The notes: generated by a model from the sequence alone, not told the origin. DNA of 12,092 nt from CAZAPZ01 sp964487285 (GCA_964487285.1 CAZAPZ010000044.1:1-12092), one strand, 5' to 3'. Counted from the first letter of the stretch, positions 1 to 6,488 are shown. Made by a program: numbers and translations.

Positions 1-252
1 AAGAATGTTTGGGTTAATTCAAAATATTTTGTAAAAAATATGGATAAGGTATGGAAGTTGGCGTTTACTTTATTTAGTGAGAGATGTTCTATGTGCCACG
101 CTTTGCCAAAAACAACCACTTTTACGGCAAATCAATGGCCTGCAACGCTAAAAGTTATGACTCGAAGAGCTGCTTTCAGTAAAAAACAGGCAGATATAGT
201 TTCAAAATTTCTTCAATACCACGCAAAGGATACTATCAAATTTAAAAAGTAA
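1..252 (+). CDS. TorC/TorY-like c-type cytochrome, C-terminal part
   Basis: The frame is open from the first base of the window, so this is the 3' end of a longer gene; the first ATG, at 40, is probably internal. Seen: a single haem-binding CSMCH motif (residues 29-33 of the visible part), a following TANQWP segment, and a C-terminal helix ending in FLQYHAKD. In the NapC/NirT-type TorC and TorY cytochromes of trimethylamine N-oxide respiration, a pentahaem N-terminal domain is followed by exactly such a monohaem C-terminal domain that passes electrons to the periplasmic TorA or TorZ reductase. The reading as TorC/TorY is inferred from motif order alone, because the pentahaem part and any torA neighbour lie outside the window. 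A stand-alone monohaem cytochrome is less likely since no start or signal peptide is visible. Confidence 0.68.
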   Translation, partial: KNVWVNSKYFVKNMDKVWKLAFTLFSERCSMCHALPKTTTFTANQWPATLKVMTRRAAFSKKQADIVSKFLQYHAKDTIKFKK

Positions 253-347
253 CAAGTTGACTTTGATTCAGCTTCCTAATTTTGTGTAAATCATAAAATT
301 GCCTAAAATAAAATAGAGTGAAAACACAAATAGGAAAAAATAGAAGA

Positions 348-438
348 AAATAATGAGACCTTTAAAGAATGGAAACTTTTAAAAGTATAGAATGAAAGAG
401 ACGGCGGAAAATGGCTTATTATGCAGTGGTTTTATGAT
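348..438. repeat. Short inverted-repeat element nested in the IS256 remnant
   Basis: The right end (416-438, TTATTATGCAGTGGTTTTAT) matches repeat ends at 3561-3582 and 6673-6698. The left end (349-360, ATAATGAGACC) matches the left end at 6489-6500 for about eleven bases only, then diverges. The two ends face each other across roughly 90 bases. There is no coding potential. The reading as a MITE-like element is inferred from shared ends; the left end is the weaker half. Confidence 0.42.
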
Positions 439-593
439 GTTGCGATGTTGGGATATTTTTCACCCCATATCTTATCAAATTTATCAAGTGCAGTTTTTGC
501 CGCCTCTTCAGGAAGAGTTATATATGGATATGCATAGATTAAATTCTCCTGTTTTGTCTTGAAATTCATATCTGTTCCTGCTATCAATCGGAC
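432..593 (-). pseudogene. IS256-family (mutator) transposase fragment
   Basis: About 53 codons are open on the minus strand and end at a TAA at 432-434. The peptide contains LPEEAAKTALDKFDKIWGEKYPNI. IS256-family transposases have this type of segment (acidic, Ala-rich helix, then KWGEKYP), normally followed by a Trp-rich SW..NW region and an IYTTN.IE motif. Here the match stops right after the KYPNI segment, where the sequence passes into a short repeat also found elsewhere in the window (416-438). No start codon, no DDE residues and no downstream part are present. It is a non-functional internal fragment. Confidence 0.66.
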
Positions 594-600
594 CTTGCAT

Positions 601-1977
601 CTACTTTAGTATAGATATTATATCATCGGAAATCTTCTTGGTATCCAAAAAATCGAAACATTTGACATTTTTGCAAGTTTTAGCCCTTTTGTTAATGCAG
701 GTTATATTCCTGCATAGGCTTTCTGCGGTATAACAGTATGACGGAGCATCCTGATTAGAGGAAAAATAGTTTTCCGAATGGGAATCATAACCATAAATTT
801 TAGATGGCGTAGCTCCGAAAATAGAAAAAACGGCAGTTTTGTTTCTAAATTTATATCTACCGTCATTTGAATGTTTATAGCTAGCGGCAATATGCATAGG
901 GCCGGTGTCTCCTGTCAGATAAATATCGGCAAAATCAATCAGGGCTGAATAAGCAGCTATCGGCATTGAAGCTGGTATTACGCAGATCTTTTTACGTTCA
1001 TAATCAGATAGGTTATCTATGATCATCTTTTCTATTCCAATTATAGAGTGGCCGGCTCCAAGTAGAATAATCTTTACGGATGATAAGCTCAGTACCTTTT
1101 TTAAAATAGTTACTTGGTTGGAAAGAGGAATTTGTGTGAAAGGAGACGTTGAATCCGGGTTATACATAATAATAGATTTGACATCAAGAATCCCTGCATA
1201 AGTCAAAAATTTTTTTGCTTTATCTACTGCTGCGTCCGAAAGATATAGGTTTGTTCCTCCAAAACTTCTTTTTCTTTTTAATTTAATCACCGCTGAAAAT
1301 AGAGAATGAACGAGACTATCCACTTGATATAAAACATGATTAATAGCTTTTGTTTTATCATTATAAAGGAACATATAGATTAAAGCAGTTGTATTTACAA
1401 ATATGCCTTTATCTATCTTAAGCGACTTTTTACTAAAAAATGGACAGAAATTAAAAATAATATCGTAATTTCCATCTATAATGACTTTTTTAACGTTGTC
1501 TAAATCTGATTTATTTGGCAAAGGAGAACCGCTGAGAATAGATAAAAGATGTGTTATATCAGGATTGCCGAGGATCAAACCCTTTGCTTTATTATTAATT
1601 AGATAATCAATTTCGATATCAGGAAGATAATCCCTTATTGCAGATACTGCTATCTGTAAGTTCACGGCATCGCCTATATTTAGATCGCTAATAACCAATA
1701 TCCGTTTAAGTTCTTTTAAATTAGTTTTCTTGAGCTGGCGAACGGCAGCCGTCAGACTCATTTTTATGAATAGCTTGTTTCCGGCAAGATGGCAAACTGA
1801 ATTTAAGAGCTTTGCCCCAAAACGAGGAAATCTATCGGTTATCTTAGATGCTATATCAAAAAAAATCAGGCTAATTCTTAAAAAACCATTGTTGTTTGCC
1901 GATCTATAATCTACTTTATCCATAAGCTGTTTCATTCTGTAAATTAGCATGCCTATAACAGTGGATATGCCTCTCAT
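601..1977 (-). CDS. Glycosyltransferase family 9 (heptosyltransferase-like)
   Basis: Probably transfers a sugar from a nucleotide- or ADP-activated donor during lipopolysaccharide or surface glycan synthesis, on the cytoplasmic face of the inner membrane. In a 458-residue product, a GT-B fold N-terminal strand begins at about residue 92 (ILVISDLNIGDAV, the GT9 G-D loop), and the C-terminal donor-binding half carries GDTGPMHIAAS (about 356-366) and FGAT. A Cys-rich tail (five Cys between about 415 and 440) is common in the family. About 90 extra N-terminal residues make it longer than typical heptosyltransferases (about 340-360). I prefer the ATG at 1975-1977, which overlaps the upstream frame's stop as TAATG; a GTG at 1987-1989 would add four residues. 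It ends in TAG. The acceptor and sugar cannot be told from sequence. It is the last gene of the pmtA-like/PAP2/GT9 row. Confidence 0.8.
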   Translation of the reverse strand: MRGISTVIGMLIYRMKQLMDKVDYRSANNNGFLRISLIFFDIASKITDRFPRFGAKLLNSVCHLAGNKLFIKMSLTAAVRQLKKTNLKELKRILVISDLNIGDAVNLQIAVSAIRDYLPDIEIDYLINNKAKGLILGNPDITHLLSILSGSPLPNKSDLDNVKKVIIDGNYDIIFNFCPFFSKKSLKIDKGIFVNTTALIYMFLYNDKTKAINHVLYQVDSLVHSLFSAVIKLKRKRSFGGTNLYLSDAAVDKAKKFLTYAGILDVKSIIMYNPDSTSPFTQIPLSNQVTILKKVLSLSSVKIILLGAGHSIIGIEKMIIDNLSDYERKKICVIPASMPIAAYSALIDFADIYLTGDTGPMHIAASYKHSNDGRYKFRNKTAVFSIFGATPSKIYGYDSHSENYFSSNQDAPSYCYTAESLCRNITCINKRAKTCKNVKCFDFLDTKKISDDIISILK

Positions 1978-2731
1978 TAGAATTTCCACGCAATGTCAAT
2001 TGTCTTGCCATCCGTGAAAAATGTAAAACCTTTGGAAGTATGAGTATTGCTAAACAGATATCCGGTCCAAAAGCCTACTGCAGTTTCCATCATAGTATCA
2101 GATAATCAATGAGCGTTTTGTACATTCTTTCAATGTCAACGGATAAGGGAATCAAATATAAAAGCGGCTGATGATAGTTGATTGCATACGGTGTTATAAC
2201 AGACCATGCTGCCGTTACATCACCGGATGGGAAAGATTGATAATTATTATGAAGATTAAACGGCTTAAATTTTGTGGTACTATCGGTTATTCTGTGTCTT
2301 GCTCTTCCTGCGATAAACTTTATTCCTCCTGTTATAACCGCTGCGGTTAAGGCGGATTCAACGGATGTGTATGACGAATTTAGTAATTTATTATCTTTTG
2401 ATATGCATCCGATTGCTCCCAATCCGGCAGTCATCGGCAGAACATAGAGTCCGTTTCCTAACGGAGTAACAAAGTCTGCAAAATGGTTCATTGTTTTATT
2501 TTGATTTTTGATAAAGCAGCCTCTCACCGCTTTGTCTGCGAAAAAACTTGCTGCGATTATAGCCGCCGTGCCTAATGCAATATCCTGATTTTGTGCTATT
2601 TTCTCTGCACCGCAGCTTATATCACTTTTGTAACTTTGATATAAGCGTGGAATTGTTATGCTGCCGGCAATAGCATTTATGTTTGAAAAAAATAGAACGA
2701 AGCATGTAAGAGATGCAATGACTTTTTTTAT
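1977..2731 (-). pseudogene. PAP2-family periplasmic phosphatase, degraded
   Basis: The longest intact piece is 2090-2527, but the same frame is open upstream to 2731 and begins with a clear signal peptide (two Lys, hydrophobic stretch, NAIA). The piece contains the PAP2 motif 1 region (K..AGRAR) and SFPSGD. It then breaks: an AAAA run at 2116-2119 has probably lost one A. In the shifted frame the expected ERMYKNAH-x-LSDTMMETAVGFWTGY continues to a TAA at 1977-1979. That frame also has TGA (2106-2108) where the motif HW.SD needs Trp. Further damage is a codon ATA (2729-2731) where the start should be, the PSGH His changed to Asp, and His where motif 1 has Pro. PAP2 enzymes remove phosphate from lipid phosphates at the periplasmic face. 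With at least five lesions this copy is almost certainly inactive. Confidence 0.82.
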
Positions 2732-3354
2732 AACAAATTCTCCTTTAACATTTTGTTATTGCTCGGTTTCCTACAATCGTAAACAATCGCCGGAGGGAGA
2801 TTTGCCCATACTGGTTTTGAAATTTTCAAACTTTGAAACTTTCTGTTGATTATCTTCTTAAAGCTTCTTCCACCGGGCAGTAATTTGGTATGCAGATAAG
2901 TGAATGTTAAGAATTCGCCGCCATCGGAAAGAGCATCGGTAACGATATTTAGCAATCTATACTGAAACATTTTGTTAAATCCGGCGCATGGCAGACTTGA
3001 GATTATTACATCTGCATTTTTTATATTATATCTATGCAAATGTTTTTTAAGGTTTAGAGCTGAGTCGTTTATTACAACAGCATTTCGACACCGTTTTTGT
3101 GTTATATTTGCCAATAAAGGATCTATCTCAAAAGCAAAAACCGAGGCACTCTTTTTTACTCTCTGGAGTATTTTTTCAGTAAAAACTCCTGTACCGGGCC
3201 CCAATTCTACGACTACATCGGCTTTGGATAATAGGGAACTATCGGTTATTAACTTGGATAATCCTTGTGAGGATGGCAATATGGCGCCCACAGATAGCGG
3301 TTTGTAAATAAATCGTCTTATAAATTTAAATGTATTATTTGCGCGTTCTATCAT
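2728..3354 (-). CDS. PmtA-like phospholipid N-methyltransferase
   Basis: A 208-residue class I SAM-dependent methyltransferase. Seen: an N-terminal VGAILPSSQGLS segment (about residues 22-33), the SAM-binding strand VVELGPGTGVFTEKI (about 48-62), an acidic FEID at the end of strand 2, a SLPCAGF segment where related enzymes have S-LP, and a C-terminal NLPPAIVY. This layout is that of bacterial phospholipid N-methyltransferases (PmtA), which convert phosphatidylethanolamine stepwise to phosphatidylcholine at the inner membrane. The family is often mislabelled as RsmA-like rRNA methyltransferase because of the ELGPGTG motif; the PSS and NLPPA segments argue for PmtA. A good Shine-Dalgarno (AGGAGA, 3358-3363) precedes the ATG. 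Its TAA stop at 2728-2730 overlaps the lost start of the PAP2 gene. Lipid product is inferred. Confidence 0.75.
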   Translation of the reverse strand: MIERANNTFKFIRRFIYKPLSVGAILPSSQGLSKLITDSSLLSKADVVVELGPGTGVFTEKILQRVKKSASVFAFEIDPLLANITQKRCRNAVVINDSALNLKKHLHRYNIKNADVIISSLPCAGFNKMFQYRLLNIVTDALSDGGEFLTFTYLHTKLLPGGRSFKKIINRKFQSLKISKPVWANLPPAIVYDCRKPSNNKMLKENLL

Positions 3355-3384
3355 AATTCTCCTACTCTTCTAAAACTGTTTTAT

Positions 3385-3393
3385 AGTATAGCA
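3385..3393 (-). promoter_or_regulatory. Extended -10 promoter for the pmtA-like gene
   Basis: The minus strand reads TGCTATACT, an extended -10 (TGn plus TATACT, five of six matches to TATAAT). It lies about 30 bases upstream of the start codon at 3354. No properly spaced -35 is visible; TTGATT at 3400-3405 is only nine bases away. Prediction by eye. Confidence 0.42.
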
Positions 3394-3560
3394 GAAAAAA
3401 ATCAAATAAATCTTGCTAAAAAATTACAATTTGGTAATCTTTCCTCAATAATAATATTCAGTTATCGAAGATGATAAAGAAGCTGCAAAATATCTAACTT
3501 GTGCTATCCCCATTTGTCAATACAATTTTATCTCAATTTCTTATTCCTTCCCTGCTTTAA

Positions 3561-3582
3561 TATTATGCAGTGGTCTCATTAT
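3561..3582 (+). repeat. Solo copy of the dispersed repeat end
   Basis: TATTATGCAGTGGTCTCATT matches the right-hand ends at 416-438 and 6673-6698, and the reverse complement of the left end at 6489-6513. No partner end is visible nearby, so this is a solo terminal remnant. Confidence 0.55.
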
Positions 3583-3766
3583 TTTTAAACAAATTTTTTT
3601 CTTGTTTTTGTCATTAGACGGAACTATTCTTTCAACTGCAACAAAAAATCTCACAAAAGGTATGGATAGTGCCAAGCCGCATAGGAAAAGTTATTATATG
3701 CCGGAGGGTTTTGCTCTTGATAAATAAAGAAGTTGATAAAAAATATCTTTACTCTTTTTTTCTATA

Positions 3767-4216
3767 ATGAAATATGGAGAATATTTAAAATTTTTAGGAT
3801 TAACGAGTAGGTTTAAATTTTTAACGGACTTTAAATTCTATATTGTAATTATCGGAGCACAATTCTTTTTTATCGTTATTTCCATATTTGTAAAAACTAC
3901 TGCACATATTAACAATATTCCCTATTTTTTTATAACCCAGATTTATATTGCAGCGACAGAAGAACTGCTTTTTAGAGGAATTATACTTGGATTTTTAAGA
4001 AAATATATCTATTCAAGCAATTTTGGTATAAGCAGTGCCAATATATTAACCGCTGTGATTTTTTCAGGTTTTCATCTCCTTAATCATCCGCTTTTATGGG
4101 CTTTGGGGACATTCTTTCCAGCTTTAATATTCGGCTACTTCAGAGAGAAATATAGCTTATGGCCTGCTATCTTTCTCCATTTTATTTATAACAGTGAATA
4201 TTTTTTATTTTTCTAA
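3767..4216 (+). CDS. CPBP-family (glutamic-type) intramembrane protease, candidate sorting protease
   Basis: 149 residues, very hydrophobic, with about four membrane segments. The three CPBP/ABI motifs are complete: EELLFR (Glu65, Glu66, Arg70), FSGFH (Phe99 to His103) and HFIYN (His138 to Asn142). These polar residues form the active site of glutamic-type intramembrane proteases such as Rce1 and the bacterial myxosortase group. It is much shorter than a typical 200-300 residue family member, which suits a minimal specialised enzyme. Its 3' end overlaps by 35 bases the 3' end of the opposite-strand subtilase, whose C-terminus is a Gly-rich Cys / helix / basic sorting signal, so that signal is the natural candidate substrate. 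An in-frame TAA at 3737-3739 bounds the start. No Shine-Dalgarno precedes the ATG, so the start is less certain than the family. Confidence 0.83.
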   Translation: MKYGEYLKFLGLTSRFKFLTDFKFYIVIIGAQFFFIVISIFVKTTAHINNIPYFFITQIYIAATEELLFRGIILGFLRKYIYSSNFGISSANILTAVIFSGFHLLNHPLLWALGTFFPALIFGYFREKYSLWPAIFLHFIYNSEYFLFF

Positions 4217-4319
4217 TAATTCTTTCTCTTTTAAATAGATAAATTGCAGAGAACAGTAAAAACAGTGGTAAGCTGAAGCCGACATAATTTTGCATGCCGA
4301 TTGCGCAGCCGCCTCCTCC
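4182..4319 (-). other. GGGGC / helix / basic-tail protein sorting signal
   Basis: The last 45 codons encode Gly-Gly-Gly-Gly-Cys, a roughly 18-residue hydrophobic helix and a cluster of Arg and Lys. In known CTERM systems, a Cys before the helix is where cleavage, and possibly lipid attachment, takes place on the periplasmic side. The partner protease gene overlaps this segment on the other strand. That the two act together is inferred. Confidence 0.68.
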
Positions 4320-4763
4320 ATTTCCGTCGAAATTTTTTGTACCTGCAGAGTCGCTTGAAGCTGAAGCTATCTTTTTTATGAGTGCAATAGAAACGTTTTT
4401 ATATGTTCTTGCACCTAAATTATCAATTACACGCACGGTTGCAGTGTATGTCCCTTCATGATTATATATATGCGTTGCAGTGGGAGAGGAAGTTACCTGA
4501 TCGGTTATTCCGTCACTATTGAAGTCCCAATCGTACTCCTTTATTCCATTTGAATCAGAAGCAGATACATTGAATGTTACCTCAAATGGGACAGTCTCCG
4601 TATTTTTAACAGCCGTCAAACTGTTTATTACCGGAGGAGTATTGCTTGATGTCAGCATTCCGTACAGATTTAACATTCCACCTGATACTTTATCGGTGGC
4701 AATTTTATCTGCTCCGGATATAACACTATTGATCAGTTCGGACGGAGATTTATCAGGGTAAAC
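4182..4763 (-). pseudogene. Subtilase C-terminal part: PKD domain and Cys-containing C-terminal sorting signal, cut off by an amber codon
   Basis: This continues the subtilase frame without any shift after the TAG at 4764-4766. The first 29 residues (VYPDKSPSELINSVISGADK...) are the normal last helices of an S8 domain, which shows the stop is inside the protein. Numbered on the 586-residue whole, a PKD domain follows at about 434-522 (YDWDFNSDG, YNHEGTYTATVRVID), then a Ser/Gly linker, Gly542-Gly545 with Cys546, a membrane helix at about 553-570 and a basic tail (KRERIIRK). That three-part tail is typical of surface-sorting signals in the MYXO-, Synerg- and JDVT-CTERM groups. If translated alone from ATG 4674-4676 it gives 164 residues with no signal peptide and almost no spaced ribosome site, so independent function is unlikely. 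Confidence 0.78.
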
Positions 4764-5942
4764 CTATGCGGCAAGTGCAATCGCACCTGCAGCAAATGCA
4801 GAAGACGCAGAGGTTCCATCCGCAAAGGTGTATTGATCGCCTGAACTGTCATAATATGTGCTTAATACATTGACACCTGGGGCCATGAGCTCAACAGACG
4901 ATTTACCATAATTTGAAAAGGATGCTATTGTATCTGAGCTGTCAGAAGCAGCCGCCGAAAGAATATTTGGCAGGTTGTATGATGCCGGATATGATGGATT
5001 GATGTCATTATTCTTGCTTTCGTTTCCTGCAGCACTGACGAATACTATACCTGCATTGCCTGCTGCTTTGATTGCATCTTTCAATATGCTATCGTTGTCA
5101 TAACCCCCGAATGATGCGTTTATAGCGACGATATCTACGCCATATTTCTTTTTCATGTCAATTATATAGTTTATGCCCTCGATAATATCAGCATAGGTTC
5201 CTATTCCTTCCGAGTTAAGAGCTTTGATTGCCATTATCTTGCATTTCCATGTAACTCCCGCAACACCTATATTATTATTTCCAACTGCGGCAATTATTCC
5301 TGCAGTGTAGGTTCCATGACCCTCATTATCCATAATATCGCTATTTCCGTTTATCGTATTAATTCCGTAAACATCATCAATATATCCGTTGTGATCATCA
5401 TCAATATCATTTCCTGGAATTTCACCCGGATTTTTCCATACATTGGCTTTAAGATCGGGATGATTATAGTTGATACCCGTATCAATATCTGCCACCACAA
5501 CACTGCTATTGCCGGTTGATATATTCCATGCATCAAGAGCATCAATATCTGCTCCGGAAATCCCACGAGTTTTATGAAGTCCAGTAACCACTTGACCCGT
5601 GTTGCAAAGTCCCCATTGATCGCTAAAATCGGGGTCATTCGGAATGAGCAGGACTCGTCTTATGTAGTTTGGCGATACTTTCAAAACATTTGGATCATTT
5701 TTGAGTTCTATTGTCATCTGAGAAACAGATTTATTTGATTTTAGCAGGATATAAGAGAATTTTTTCGGCATTACCGACGACAGCCTTTTTATATTTGCAG
5801 ACCGATAGATTTTACTTGAAACAAATCCACCGTTTTTAAGTTCGACAATGACCTCACCGGGTCTATATTTTCCCGCAACAGCAGAGCGGTAAATAAAAAA
5901 ACTCAATAGCAGCATAAACAAAACGACTATTTTTTCATACAT
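4764..5942 (-). CDS. S8 subtilisin-like serine protease, interrupted at residue 393
   Basis: Seen: a signal peptide (residues 1-23, ending AVA), a prodomain (about 28-97, GEVIVEL to NYIRR), and a peptidase S8 domain from about 107. The catalytic set is complete: Asp154 in DIDTG, His209 in GHGT, oxyanion Asn307 in SAAGN, and Ser378 in DGTSAS. The DDDHNGYIDD loop looks calcium-binding. Nearby positions are unusual: GHGTY for GHGTH, and SSAFAAG where most have a Pro-His. A TAG stops the frame at 4764-4766, just after AGAIALAA; the same frame then continues through the rest of the S8 fold, a PKD domain and a sorting tail to 4182. The gene follows the small lipoprotein gene by seven bases. The truncated product would be secreted but lack the last S8 helices and the anchor. 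One more base change (for instance CAG or AAG to TAG) explains the stop. Confidence 0.88.
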   Translation of the reverse strand: MYEKIVVLFMLLLSFFIYRSAVAGKYRPGEVIVELKNGGFVSSKIYRSANIKRLSSVMPKKFSYILLKSNKSVSQMTIELKNDPNVLKVSPNYIRRVLLIPNDPDFSDQWGLCNTGQVVTGLHKTRGISGADIDALDAWNISTGNSSVVVADIDTGINYNHPDLKANVWKNPGEIPGNDIDDDHNGYIDDVYGINTINGNSDIMDNEGHGTYTAGIIAAVGNNNIGVAGVTWKCKIMAIKALNSEGIGTYADIIEGINYIIDMKKKYGVDIVAINASFGGYDNDSILKDAIKAAGNAGIVFVSAAGNESKNNDINPSYPASYNLPNILSAAASDSSDTIASFSNYGKSSVELMAPGVNVLSTYYDSSGDQYTFADGTSASSAFAAGAIALAA

Positions 5943-5949
5943 TGATTCA

Positions 5950-6276
5950 TCACTTCTTTAATGCTTTTCTTTTGTAATTTAGCCGAACAGATTTTACTAT
6001 TCTCTCTTTTTCAAGCAGAGCTTTTATAGTGTCTGCGGATTGCCGCAATCTTATTAGGACGATATAGCCTTTTTCGGGCTGTTTGTTAAGAAATCTGATA
6101 TAACTTATTTTATTTCTAATAGCAAATTTATTAATCTCTATCTTGGATACTCCTTTGTAGAACTCAACAATTACAGCATTCGACTTATAGGATATTTGCA
6201 TATTCGGAGTAGATTCAGCGTATGAACAACTTGACAAAATCAAAGGAAGCAGTATGGGCAATAACATATTTTTCAT
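5950..6276 (-). CDS. Small lipoprotein resembling a free-standing subtilase prodomain
   Basis: 108 residues. The N-terminus is a lipoprotein signal with lipobox Leu14-Ser15-Ser16-Cys17; Ser18 at +2 suggests the outer membrane. The mature part follows the pattern of the next gene's prodomain: both have a V-IVE strand, a run ending in SYI.L or SYIRFL, a helix beginning S-x-x-x-I, and a closing V--V--NY-R(R/K). In S8 proteases the prodomain folds the enzyme and inhibits it until removed. A separate copy, anchored as a lipoprotein and in the same operon, could be a chaperone or inhibitor. The similarity was judged by eye and could reflect only a shared alpha/beta fold. The gene is first in the operon, with no clear Shine-Dalgarno; Met4 is an alternative start. 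It ends seven bases before the subtilase start. Confidence 0.68.
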   Translation of the reverse strand: MKNMLLPILLPLILSSCSYAESTPNMQISYKSNAVIVEFYKGVSKIEINKFAIRNKISYIRFLNKQPEKGYIVLIRLRQSADTIKALLEKERIVKSVRLNYKRKALKK

Positions 6277-6287
6277 AATTTATATTA

Positions 6288-6316
6288 TTTATAGTATGAA
6301 CAGATAGCAAAATCAA
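6288..6316 (-). promoter_or_regulatory. Sigma70-type promoter for the lipoprotein-subtilase operon
   Basis: The minus strand has TTGATT (6311-6316) and TATAAA (6288-6293) separated by 17 bases. The start codon at 6276 lies 11 bases beyond the -10, leaving a leader of only a few bases. That agrees with the absence of a ribosome site before the gene. Confidence 0.55.
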
Positions 6317-6340
6317 CCTGAATTTCATTCTTCTTGATAA

Positions 6341-6360
6341 ATGTTTTTATATATAAACAT
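6341..6360. repeat. Imperfect AT-rich palindrome upstream of the lipoprotein promoter
   Basis: ATGTTT at 6341-6346 is mirrored by AAACAT at 6355-6360 around an alternating A/T core. It lies about 25 bases upstream of the -35 of the lipoprotein-subtilase promoter, where a regulator could bind. In DNA this AT-rich, such symmetry can arise by chance. The rest of 6317-6488 shows nothing I can support. Confidence 0.3.
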
Positions 6361-6488
6361 GACTTTTTTGATTTAATAAATAATCTATTGCAGTATTACT
6401 ATCGCTTCCAGATTGTTCCAAATATAATATCAATAATTAGATTCAATTGTGAGGTAGCAATTTTATTTCTCACTGTCCATATATTAAG

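Larger units (their letters stand above)
265..593 (-). mobile_element. Decayed IS256-family insertion sequence
   Basis: Two signs agree. At 265-290 the sequence ends in CCTAATTTTGTGTAAA, which resembles the terminal inverted repeat I recall for IS256 (ending in ATAATTGTGTAAA). At 435-593 the minus strand encodes a piece of mutator-type transposase. The orientation fits, because the transposase runs toward the 265 end. The remnant lacks the other terminal repeat, since the intact end of the GT9 gene begins at 601. The stretch between the transposase piece and the 265 end is much too short for the missing transposase C-terminus and is partly occupied by a second short repeat element (348-438). 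The element is therefore dead and internally deleted. Confidence 0.62.
3355..3766. other. Intergenic region with promoter, repeat end and a startless open frame
   Basis: About 410 bases separate the divergent pmtA-like and CPBP genes. It holds the pmtA-like promoter and ribosome site (3358-3393), a solo repeat end (3561-3582), and one plus-strand frame open for 90 codons from 3455 to a TAA at 3725-3727 with no ATG before 3662. The peptide of that frame starts with a plausible soluble segment (IEDDKEAAKYL), becomes hydrophobic over the AT-rich repeat area, and ends in KSYYMPEGFALDK. I do not recognise it. It may be a mosaic of gene debris. No RNA gene or terminator is evident. Confidence 0.4.

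Noticed and set aside
2972..3307. Plus-strand frame of 111 codons opposite the methyltransferase
   Set aside because: The minus-strand frame has clear SAM-methyltransferase motifs along its full length; the plus frame has none.
2728..3354. RsmA/KsgA 16S rRNA dimethyltransferase
   Set aside because: The ELGPGTG motif fits, but the protein is short, lacks the RsmA C-terminal domain and has the PSS and NLPPA segments of PmtA.
3763..3768. TATAAT as the -10 of the CPBP protease gene
   Set aside because: It overlaps the ATG at 3767, so transcription would begin after the start codon, and the nearest TTGATA is 24 bases upstream.
4519..4761. Plus-strand frame opposite the subtilase tail
   Set aside because: It is a shadow of the PKD and S8 coding frame on the other strand and has no ribosome site or family pattern.
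4764..4766. Amber codon as a pyrrolysine site
   Set aside because: The GT9 gene in this window ends in TAG, so amber works as a stop here. The position is a surface helix of a protease, not a known pyrrolysine site, and no recoding element is seen.
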